Part shown: in pieces, positions 1 through 5,527 of the stretch
Position numbering within the stretch: position 1 is the first letter of the stretch
Layout of the letters: each line of letters opens with the position of its first letter
Position numbers and translations under genes: made by a program
The notes under the pieces: model-generated
Databases searched by the model: none
The model's input: the letters and a program-made list of their open reading frames with translations, nothing else
What the model was told of the DNA's origin: nothing
NCBI GenBank assembly: GCA_963649625.1
Contig: CAVJIP010000075.1
Coordinates: 1 to 6,633 of the forward strand
Reading direction: 5' to 3'
Length of the DNA stretch: 6,633 bases
Source of the DNA: HGM13006 sp963649625
GTDB taxonomy: Bacteria > Bacillota > Clostridia > Oscillospirales > Oscillospiraceae

Positions 1-2
1 GC

Positions 3-386
3 ATACAGTTTCGTGTATTTACCTCCAAGGCCAACCTTCCCATCCAGGGGGCCACCGTGGTCATCCGGCAGCAGGAGTCCCCGGGTGATCTGCTGGGCAT
101 CCTGGTTACGGATCTTTCCGGCCAGACCACTCCCCTGTCCCTTCCTGCGCCGGATGTCTCTCTGGGGCAAAGCCCGGAAAACCGGCTCCAGCCCTGGAGC
201 GGCCTGACCGTCTCCATTGACCACCCGGAGTACGAGCGGGTGATCCTCCGGGGAATCCAGCTGTTTCCAGGAATCCTGACGGTGCAGAATGTCCAGCTGC
301 TCCCCTCCCGGCAGCCGGACGCCGGGCAGGCAGGTCAGCAGGAATACAACTTCACCCCTCAGCCTATTTGGGAAGGAGGCTCCTGA
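3..386 (+). CDS. Small beta-sandwich (carboxypeptidase-regulatory-like) protein of a spore cortex cluster, 5' partial
   Basis: The reading frame is open from the left edge to TGA at 384-386, giving 127 visible residues. The opening beta-strand pattern, with the motif LPIQGATVVI near visible residues 12-21, followed by a TDLSGQT turn and a later RGIQLFPGI strand, looks like the carboxypeptidase-regulatory-like or transthyretin-like fold. Because the chain begins inside what looks like the first strand, the true start is probably only a few codons upstream (inference). The C-terminal tail (QAGQQEYNFTPQPIWEGGS) looks disordered. Its stop overlaps the ATG of the next gene by one base (TGATG), so the two are probably co-translated. 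The neighbour is SleC/SpoIID-like, so a role as partner or inhibitor of a spore cortex protein is plausible, but no catalytic motif is visible. A GTG at 57 lies inside the fold and is not a credible start. Confidence 0.75.
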   Translation: MQFRVFTSKANLPIQGATVVIRQQESPGDLLGILVTDLSGQTTPLSLPAPDVSLGQSPENRLQPWSGLTVSIDHPEYERVILRGIQLFPGILTVQNVQLLPSRQPDAGQAGQQEYNFTPQPIWEGGS

Positions 387-1786
387 TGCCGGAGAAAACC
401 GCACCCTATATCCCGGAGGCCATCACCGTCCATCTGGGCCGTCCCGATGAGGCCGGGGAAAACCTCCGGGTTTCCTTCCCGGATTACATTAAAAACGTGG
501 CCTCCAGCGAGGTCTATCCCACCTGGGAGGAGGCGGCCCTCCGGGCCAACATTCTGGCCCAGATCTCCTTTGCCCTGAACAAGGTCTATTTGGAATACTA
601 CCCCAGCCGGGGCTATGGCTTTGACATCACCAGCTCCACCGCCTTTGACCAGAAGTTTATCCCCGGCCGGGATATTTTTGAAAACATCAGTAACCTGGTG
701 GATGAGCTGTTTCGGACCTACATCCGCCGGGTGGGTGCCGTGGAGCCCCTGGCCGCCTCCTTCTGTAACGGCACCACCGTCACCTGCTCCGGCATGAGCC
801 AGTGGGGCAGTCAGGCCCTGGCCAGGCAGGGCTATTCCTACCTGGACATTCTGCGGAGCTACTACGGCAGCGACATTGAGCTGGTTTCCGACACCCCGGT
901 ACGGGAGCTGACTCCCTCCTACCCGGGCACGCCGCTGCGGCTGGGCTCGGCGGGAGAGTCCGTACTGCTGCTCCAGCGGGGGCTGAATCGAATCGCCCGC
1001 AGCTATCCGGCGATTCCGAAAATCTACCCTTTGGACGGTCTGTTCGGCCCCGGCACGGAGGAGGCGGTGCTGGAATTTCAGCGCATCTTTAACCTGACCC
1101 CTGACGGTGTTGTGGGTGCCGCCACCTGGTACCAAATCGCCGCCATCTATGTGGCCGTGAAGCGTCTGGCGGAGCTGCAATCCGAGGGGGTGCAGTATCA
1201 GTTTGGCTCCTATGATCTGCCCAATGTATTGGCCCTGGGCAGCTCCGGGGAAACCGTTTCCCGACTGCAATATATGCTGAATGTGCTGGCGGACTTTATT
1301 CCGGAGCTTCCCACGGTGGCCATAGACGGCCAATACGGCATCGGCACCCGGGATGCCGTCCTGGCCTATCAGCGATATGCGGGGCTTACCCCCAGCGGTC
1401 TGGTGGGAGACTCCACCTGGCAGAGCATCTATGATCGGGTAGCGGGAATCAACAGTACGGTGCTGGACAGCGACACCCTGTTCTCCGGCGGAGAGCAGAC
1501 CCAGGTGGGCACCATTGCGGAGGTACAGCGGGCCCTCCATCAGGTGGCCCCGGTATTCGCCGCCGTGCCCCCGCCTCGCATCACCGGGCTTCTGGATCGA
1601 AGCACCGCCCGGGCCCTTGCCAAGCTGCAAAACCAGCTTCATCTCTCTGTCACCGGCCAGCCGGATGCCCAGACCCGAAGCTATCTGTCCATGCTGGCCC
1701 AGGACAGCCTTCCCCAGGTGCGCCATCGGCAGTATCCGGGGCACGCTCTGTATCCCGGTCAGCAGGATCCCCCCAGAAAGGAGTAG
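386..1786 (+). CDS. SleC/SpoIID-like spore cortex protein with three peptidoglycan-binding repeats
   Basis: This 466-aa protein starts at ATG 386, six bases after GGAAGGAGG (371-379). The in-frame TTG at 368 would lie upstream of that site. Residues about 30-170 resemble the SpoIID/LytB-type domain found in the clostridial cortex-lytic enzyme SleC: SSEVYPTW (40-47), a helix ALRANILAQISFAL (51-64), FDITSSTAFDQ (79-89), a Cys127/Cys134 pair, and GMSQWGSQALARQG (136-149) followed by YLDILRSYYG. SpoIID-type proteins cleave glycan strands stripped of their peptides as lytic transglycosylases. Three PG_binding_1-like repeats follow at about 184-255, 280-352 and 374-437; the first two carry clear DGxxGxxTxxAVxxxQ signatures, while the third is more diverged. 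There is no signal peptide or membrane segment, as expected for a protein made in the mother cell. Whether it is catalytic is uncertain: Glu42 matches the SEMP Glu of SpoIID proteins, but Ala50 sits where they have a second conserved Glu. It may be a SleC paralogue rather than SleC itself. Confidence 0.82.
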   Translation: MPEKTAPYIPEAITVHLGRPDEAGENLRVSFPDYIKNVASSEVYPTWEEAALRANILAQISFALNKVYLEYYPSRGYGFDITSSTAFDQKFIPGRDIFENISNLVDELFRTYIRRVGAVEPLAASFCNGTTVTCSGMSQWGSQALARQGYSYLDILRSYYGSDIELVSDTPVRELTPSYPGTPLRLGSAGESVLLLQRGLNRIARSYPAIPKIYPLDGLFGPGTEEAVLEFQRIFNLTPDGVVGAATWYQIAAIYVAVKRLAELQSEGVQYQFGSYDLPNVLALGSSGETVSRLQYMLNVLADFIPELPTVAIDGQYGIGTRDAVLAYQRYAGLTPSGLVGDSTWQSIYDRVAGINSTVLDSDTLFSGGEQTQVGTIAEVQRALHQVAPVFAAVPPPRITGLLDRSTARALAKLQNQLHLSVTGQPDAQTRSYLSMLAQDSLPQVRHRQYPGHALYPGQQDPPRKE

Positions 1787-1789
1787 CCC

Positions 1790-2326
1790 ATGCAGGAAGA
1801 CCCTGTACGCAATGCCCCCATCGAAAGCCTCCAGCTGATGCTCCGTACCATTGCCCTGGCCGCCGGAGAAGTCAGCCCGGTGATTCCCGACGGCATTTAT
1901 GGGGAATCCACCGCCCGGGCCGTGTCGGATTTTCAGTCCGCCCACAGCCTTCCCGCCACCGGCATTGCCGATGCCCAGACCTTCCGGGCCATTGCCGATG
2001 CCTACGACCCAGCTTTGGAGCTGCTGGAGCCCGCCCAGGGGCCGGTGGTGCTGTTTCCCGCTCAGCTGGTAATTCTTCCCGGCCAGTATCACCCCCATGT
2101 GGGCCTGGTGCAGGCCATGTTTGCCGCCCTTCGCTATGATTTCCCCGCCCTGCAGAGCCACGACACCCTGGGGCATCTGGACGCGGCCACCCAGGAAAAT
2201 CTCCGGCTGCTCCAGCGGCAGGGCCTACTACCGGAAACCGGCAGTCTGGATAAGCCCACCTGGAACCGGCTCTGCCGCCTGTACCGGGCCATGTATGACC
2301 GGGATTTCCCGTCCTCCCAGGGCTAG
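1790..2326 (+). CDS. Peptidoglycan-binding repeat protein, no catalytic domain
   Basis: This 178-aa protein starts at ATG 1790, six bases after AGAAAGGAG (1775-1783) and only three bases after the previous stop, so it belongs to the same operon. It consists of two PG_binding_1-like repeats. The first, residues about 11-70, contains DGIYGESTARAVSDFQ and a following TGIADAQTF turn. The second, about 101-165, is more diverged (LDAATQENLRLLQRQG, then GSLDKPTWNRL). A proline-rich linker joins them. There is no signal peptide and no hydrolase motif. The repeats resemble those in the C-terminal half of the preceding protein, so it could be a detached cell-wall anchoring module that helps target or tether that protein to the cortex (inference). 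The specific function is unknown. Confidence 0.8.
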   Translation: MQEDPVRNAPIESLQLMLRTIALAAGEVSPVIPDGIYGESTARAVSDFQSAHSLPATGIADAQTFRAIADAYDPALELLEPAQGPVVLFPAQLVILPGQYHPHVGLVQAMFAALRYDFPALQSHDTLGHLDAATQENLRLLQRQGLLPETGSLDKPTWNRLCRLYRAMYDRDFPSSQG

Positions 2327-2366
2327 TTCTGCTCCGGCGGCGGTGCGGCTCCCCGGCATTGGTTGT

Positions 2367-2392
2367 CATTTGTTTGCATTTGCACCCATTTG
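2367..2392 (+). repeat. Three CATTTG hexamers at exact 10-bp steps
   Basis: CATTTG occurs at 2367-2372, 2377-2382 and 2387-2392, so all three copies fall on about the same face of the helix. They end 29 bp before the extended -10 of the reductase gene (2425). A related CAATTTG lies at 2405-2411. This could be a regulator binding array or phased T-tracts that bend the DNA. Confidence 0.6.
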
Positions 2393-2421
2393 TGCTTTCA
2401 TGCGCAATTTGTCTTTTTTTG

Positions 2422-2430
2422 TGCTATAAT
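2422..2430 (+). promoter_or_regulatory. Extended -10 promoter for the flavin reductase gene
   Basis: TGCTATAAT at 2422-2430 is a full extended -10 element (TGnTATAAT). No good -35 hexamer lies 16-18 bp upstream; that position reads about GCGCAA/TGCGCA, which is compatible with an extended -10 promoter or one that needs an activator. Transcription would start near 2437, leaving a leader of about 25 nt before the start codon at 2462, which has AAAGGAGG at 2447-2454. Confidence 0.7.
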
Positions 2431-2461
2431 GGCAGGGTACTACGATAAAGGAGGATCCGCC

Positions 2462-4477
2462 ATGAGCGAACCTAAATTCAAGCATCTTCTGGAGCCCCTG
2501 AAAATCGGCAACTACGTTCTGAAAAACAGAATGTGCGTCTCCAACTCCCTGCCCCACTTTTTGCAGGGCCCCGAGACCTATCCCGCCGACTCTGTCATTG
2601 CACACTATGAAAATAAGGCCAAAAGTGCCGCCATTGTCACCTGCATGGGCATCAATAACTTCTCCCACGGCAAGCAGCTGCCCATGAATCTGGACTTCGG
2701 CCATTTCCCCGACTTTGACCTGTATGACACCAACTGTCAGAACTATCTGATGCAGCTGGCGGACGCCATCCACTACTATGACTCCATCGCCTGCATGGGC
2801 ATCTTTGTAGGCCCTCCCTCCGCCTATCCTCTGATGGTTCCCAAGGGCCAGCAGGGCAAGGCCGATCCCTTCGCCCAGACCAAGAGCCTGGATGCGCCTC
2901 CTCCGGCGGAGTTTGACATTATGAAAATTCCCGCCCATGAGGATCCCACCTTCTACACCGAGGAGCAGTTTAATCTGATTGCCGACTCCTATGCCGAGCA
3001 GGCCGGCATTCTCAAAATGCTGGACTTTGACATGATCTCCATTCATATGTGCTATCGTGCCAATCTGCCCGCCAAGATGTTCTCTCCCCTGACCAACCAC
3101 CGCACCGACAAGTTCGGCGGCTCTCTGGAGAACCGTATGCGTTTCCCCCTGATGGTGCTGGAGCGCATCCGCCAGAAAGTGGGCAAGAATATGCTCATCG
3201 AGATTCAGTGGTCTGCTGACGACCTGGAGGGGGGCTATACGCTGGAGGAGTCTGCGGCCTTCCTGAACGAGGCCAAGAAGTATATTGACCTGGTACAGCT
3301 CCGGGCCAACGAGGTGGATCATGCCCATCCCATCGGCTTTGAGCTTCAGGAAACTCCCTTCCTGAAATTCGGCGAGTACATGAAGAAGAACGTCCCCGGT
3401 CTGGTGATCGGTGTTATCGGCGGCTTCCACTATCCGGAAACCTGCGACAAAGCTCTGGCCGAGGGCAAGGCCGACATTATCTACGCCGCCCGTGCCTATA
3501 TTTCCAACAATGACTATGGCCAGCTGGTGCTGGAGGGCCGGGAGGACGACATTGTGCCCTGCCTGCGCTGCAACAAGTGCCATGGCCGGGGTGCCAACGA
3601 TCCCTTTGTCTCCGTTTGCTCCGTAAACCCCTGCATTGGTATCGAGCAGAAGGTGGCCCGGATGCAGGTTCCCACCCAGGGGGGCAAGCGGGTCGCCATC
3701 ATCGGCGGCGGCCCCGCTGCCATGCGCTGCGCCATGTACCTTCAGGATCGGGGCCATACGCCCGTGATTTATGAGAAAGGCCCCCAGCTGGGCGGTGCCA
3801 TCATCCATTCCGACTATGCGGACTTTAAGTGGCCTCTGCGGGACTTTAAGAACTTCCTGATTCATCAGATGGATAAGCGGGGCATTGCCGTCCACCTGAA
3901 CACCGAGGCCACCCCCGAGATGATCAAGGCCCTGGACTATGACGTGGTCATTGCCGCCACCGGTGCCAATCCCATGGTGCTGCCCATCCCCGGGGCGGAC
4001 CCGGAGAAGCTGTTCTTCGCCCAGGAGACCTTTGCCCACCCGGAGAAGCTGGGTGAAAACGTGGTGGTCATCGGCGGCGGCGAGGTCGGCGTGGAAATCG
4101 GCATTTATCTCGGCCAGAAGGGCCACAAGGCCACTGTTCTGGAAATGCGTGACCGTCTGGCCGCAGACTCCACCGCCATCCACTACTACTCCATGCTGGA
4201 GGAGGCCTGGGAGAAGGAGCCTAACTTTACCGGCATCACCGGTGCCAAGGTGGCCGCCATCAAGGACGGCTCCGTAGAATACACCGACAAGGAGGGCAAG
4301 GTGCAGTCCGTGCCTGCCAACTCCGTGGTAATGTCCGCCGGTATGCGTCCCACCAAGGATTTGGCCCTGAGCTTCTATGGCTGCGCCAAGGAGTTTTACA
4401 TGATTGGCGACTGCAAAAAGGCCGCCACCATTCAGCAGGCCATGCGCTCGGCCTACTCCACCGCCATGCGCATTTAA
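2462..4477 (+). CDS. Old Yellow Enzyme-family flavin/Fe-S enoate reductase (NADH:flavin oxidoreductase)
   Basis: This 671-aa protein starts at ATG 2462, seven bases after AAAGGAGG. Residues about 5-360 form an FMN-binding TIM barrel of the OYE / 2,4-dienoyl-CoA reductase type: LLEPLKIGNYVLKNRM at the start, IHMCYRANLP with His195 and Tyr198 at the substrate site, SPLTNHRTDKFGGSLENR ending near 225, and a phosphate-binding IGVIGGF near 316. A 4Fe-4S motif follows with Cys367, 370, 373 and 386. The C-terminal half is an FAD/NAD(P) module with GGGPAA at 415-420, GGGEVG at 538-543 and IGDCKKA with Asp650. Family members pass electrons from NAD(P)H through FAD and Fe-S to FMN to reduce activated C=C bonds, for example in enoates, dienoyl-CoAs or bile-acid intermediates. 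The length fits enoate reductase and BaiCD/BaiH relatives. The protein should be cytoplasmic. It is flanked by its own promoter and a hairpin, so it is probably monocistronic, and the neighbours do not reveal the substrate. Confidence 0.9.
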   Translation: MSEPKFKHLLEPLKIGNYVLKNRMCVSNSLPHFLQGPETYPADSVIAHYENKAKSAAIVTCMGINNFSHGKQLPMNLDFGHFPDFDLYDTNCQNYLMQLADAIHYYDSIACMGIFVGPPSAYPLMVPKGQQGKADPFAQTKSLDAPPPAEFDIMKIPAHEDPTFYTEEQFNLIADSYAEQAGILKMLDFDMISIHMCYRANLPAKMFSPLTNHRTDKFGGSLENRMRFPLMVLERIRQKVGKNMLIEIQWSADDLEGGYTLEESAAFLNEAKKYIDLVQLRANEVDHAHPIGFELQETPFLKFGEYMKKNVPGLVIGVIGGFHYPETCDKALAEGKADIIYAARAYISNNDYGQLVLEGREDDIVPCLRCNKCHGRGANDPFVSVCSVNPCIGIEQKVARMQVPTQGGKRVAIIGGGPAAMRCAMYLQDRGHTPVIYEKGPQLGGAIIHSDYADFKWPLRDFKNFLIHQMDKRGIAVHLNTEATPEMIKALDYDVVIAATGANPMVLPIPGADPEKLFFAQETFAHPEKLGENVVVIGGGEVGVEIGIYLGQKGHKATVLEMRDRLAADSTAIHYYSMLEEAWEKEPNFTGITGAKVAAIKDGSVEYTDKEGKVQSVPANSVVMSAGMRPTKDLALSFYGCAKEFYMIGDCKKAATIQQAMRSAYSTAMRI

Positions 4478-4485
4478 GTCGCTCC

Positions 4486-4515
4486 ATCGGAACGCTGCCC
4501 CGGCAGCGTTCCGAT
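4486..4515 (+). terminator. Strong hairpin after the reductase gene, probable terminator
   Basis: ATCGGAACGCTGCC (4486-4499) is perfectly complementary to GGCAGCGTTCCGAT (4502-4515), giving a 13-14 bp stem with a very small loop. It lies eight bases after the stop codon. The following sequence (TCCTGCGTTCTTCTCC) is pyrimidine-rich but has no clean T-run, so termination may be partial, or the hairpin may mainly stabilise the mRNA 3' end. It is nearly symmetric, so it could act in either direction. Confidence 0.65.
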
Positions 4516-4531
4516 TCCTGCGTTCTTCTCC

Positions 4532-4582
4532 ATTTCCGCTACATTTCCCCGGGATTACCCCCTGAATTTCCGTCGAATTTCC
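4532..4582 (+). repeat. Five ATTTCC-like hexamers phased at 11-12 bp upstream of a promoter
   Basis: ATTTCC occurs at 4532-4537, 4543-4548, 4566-4571 and 4577-4582, and the variant ATTACC fills the slot at 4554-4559. The steps are 11, 11, 12 and 11 bp. The last two copies lie in longer GAATTTCC direct repeats (4564-4571, 4575-4582). The array stops two bases before the -35 hexamer. It could be a tandem regulator-binding array, an UP-like element or bent DNA. Confidence 0.65.
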
Positions 4583-4584
4583 TA

Positions 4585-4613
4585 TTGACAAAGTAGGAAT
4601 GTCGGCGTATGAT
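4585..4613 (+). promoter_or_regulatory. Near-consensus sigma-A promoter of the structured RNA / transporter leader
   Basis: TTGACA at 4585-4590 and TATGAT at 4608-4613 are separated by exactly 17 bp. This is a perfect -35, a one-mismatch -10 and ideal spacing. Transcription would start near 4618-4621. It is the only convincing promoter between the reductase gene and the transporter operon, so the operon may depend on it through the terminator at 4790-4818. Confidence 0.82.
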
Positions 4614-4619
4614 AAGCAC

Positions 4620-4818
4620 ACCTGCAAAATCTGTTTCGTTAAAGGGATGAATCGTCATGACCGCTGTCTCCGTGATTTCTATGTGTTGCTGTTGTCGTCT
4701 GCTTTCCTGGGCTGACCCGAAGAATAGACGCATGGCTACACAGTGATTCGTTGTAAGCCGGTCATCCATGCCGTATTCTGATTTTGCCGCCCGGGACTTT
4801 CCAAGCCCTGGGTTTTTT
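4620..4818 (+). ncRNA. Structured RNA of about 200 nt, 6S-RNA-like or a cis-regulatory leader
   Basis: Between a strong promoter and a U-tract terminator lies about 200 nt without a credible gene. Hand folding gives a long interrupted hairpin. GCAAAATC (4624-4631) pairs with GATTTTGC (4780-4787). ATGACCGCT (4657-4665) pairs with 4756-4765 with one bulge. A bubble follows (4666-4681 against 4743-4755). Then 4682-4692 pairs with 4732-4742 (one mismatch, two wobbles), CGTCT (4696-4700) pairs with AGACG (4726-4730), and the apex is GGG-CTGA-CCC (4709-4718). Closing stem, central bubble, apical stem and size all match 6S RNA, which binds the sigma-A RNA polymerase holoenzyme. However, the transporter operon has no other clear promoter, so a riboswitch or attenuator leader is a real alternative. 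I saw no T-box, lysine, TPP or glutamine-riboswitch consensus. The RNA class is unproven. Confidence 0.5.
4790..4818 (+). terminator. Intrinsic terminator at the end of the structured RNA
   Basis: CCCGGG-A-CTT (4790-4799) pairs with AAG-C-CCTGGG (4803-4812) around a TCC loop, with one G-U pair and one A-C mismatch. Six T residues follow at 4813-4818. It ends 49 bp before the first transporter gene, so it either ends an independent RNA or works as a conditional attenuator. Confidence 0.8.
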
Positions 4819-4851
4819 GTATGCAAATACAGTCGGCATGAACCATGAGAG

Positions 4852-4860
4852 AAAGGAGGG
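4852..4860 (+). promoter_or_regulatory. Ribosome binding site that points to a CTG start
   Basis: AAAGGAGGG is a near-perfect anti-16S match. Eight bases separate its AGGAGG core (4854-4859) from CTG at 4868. No ATG, GTG or TTG lies in the permease frame at a suitable distance downstream. Confidence 0.75.
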
Positions 4861-4867
4861 ACCTGCT

Positions 4868-5527
4868 CTGAACTGGGGATTCATTGAGAAATATCTTCCC
4901 CTGTATGAGGAAGCCGCCTGGCTGACCCTTCGGCTGGGCGTCATCGGAATCGTGTTTGCGGTGCTCATCGGACTGATCTGCGCCGTGGTTCAGTACTACA
5001 AGGTTCCGGTGCTTCGCCGCATTGTGGGCGTTTATGTGGAGCTAAGCCGCAACACGCCTCTTTTGATCCAGCTTTTCTTTATTTACTACGGCCTGCCGAA
5101 AATCGGCATCAGTACCGATGCCGCCACCTGCGGCATTGCCGGTCTGGCCTTTTTGGGGGGCAGCTATATGTCCGAGGCCTTCCGCAGCGGCCTGGAGGCC
5201 ATTGAGCCCATCCAGACGGAAAGTGCCTACAGCCTGGGCATGAACAAACGGCAGACCATGTGGTATGTGATTCTGCCCCAGGCCATCTCCATCAGCGTCC
5301 CGCCCTTTATGGCCAATGTGATCTTCCTGCTGAAGGAGACCAGCGTATTTAGCGCCATCAGCCTGATGGATTTAATGTTCACCGCAAAGGATCTGATCGG
5401 TCTGTACTATAAAACCACCGAATGCCTGTTTATGCTGGTGGTGTTCTATTTGATTATCCTGCTGCCGGTTTCCCTTTTGGGCAGCTTTCTGGAAAGGAGG
5501 CTGCGCTATGCCGGATTTGGGTCTTGA
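4868..5527 (+). CDS. Polar amino acid ABC transporter permease 1 (HisM/GlnP family)
   Basis: This is a 219-aa inner-membrane permease starting at a probable CTG codon at 4868. Placement rests on the ribosome binding site at 4852-4860 and on the resulting N-terminus (M-NWGFIEKYLPLYEEAA), which looks like that of family members. An ATG at 4838 is in frame but has no ribosome binding site. About five membrane segments are visible: near 18-42, 67-82, 88-103, 145-160 and 190-212. SRNTPLLIQLFFIYYG is typical of polar amino acid uptake permeases. The EAA loop that contacts the ATPase runs from Glu103 to Pro137 (EAFRSGLEAIEP, then SLGM, then ILPQA). The 3' end overlaps the next permease gene by 20 bp. 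With it and the ATPase it forms an importer; the amino acid carried cannot be told from sequence. Confidence 0.88.
   Translation: MNWGFIEKYLPLYEEAAWLTLRLGVIGIVFAVLIGLICAVVQYYKVPVLRRIVGVYVELSRNTPLLIQLFFIYYGLPKIGISTDAATCGIAGLAFLGGSYMSEAFRSGLEAIEPIQTESAYSLGMNKRQTMWYVILPQAISISVPPFMANVIFLLKETSVFSAISLMDLMFTAKDLIGLYYKTTECLFMLVVFYLIILLPVSLLGSFLERRLRYAGFGS

Noticed and set aside
359..2176. A 605-codon open frame on the minus strand opposite the peptidoglycan-binding genes
   Set aside because: It mirrors the plus-strand genes, its translation is low-complexity and rich in Gly, His and Gln, it has no recognisable domain, and GC-rich codon bias often leaves this frame open.
2327..2366. A terminator after the peptidoglycan-binding cluster
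   Set aside because: The stretch is GC-rich (CCGGCGGCGGTGCGG), but I could not form a stem of useful length and no T-run follows.
2363..2461. Upstream in-frame start for the reductase (TTG 2363)
   Set aside because: It would place the -10 element and the phased repeats inside the gene. ATG 2462 has an ideal ribosome binding site and a family-like N-terminus.
2366..4627. A 753-codon open frame on the minus strand opposite the reductase gene
   Set aside because: The plus-strand frame has clear OYE, Fe-S and FAD motifs. The minus translation is Gly/His-rich without domains and crosses the gene's promoter and hairpin, so it is a codon-bias shadow.
4620..4818. Known leader classes: T-box, lysine, TPP or glutamine riboswitch
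   Set aside because: The T-box UGGNACCGCGG and the core consensus motifs of the other classes were not found by eye. Fragments such as CCGAAG at 4717-4722 lack the rest of their motif.
4539..4826. A 95-codon minus-strand frame across the gene-free stretch
   Set aside because: It spans the promoter, the structured RNA and the terminator, has no recognisable domain, and is opposite better supported features.
4784..4867. Longer N-terminus for permease 1 from 4784 or ATG 4838
   Set aside because: 4784 lies before the terminator, and 4838 has no ribosome binding site. The strong site at 4852-4860 fits only the CTG at 4868.
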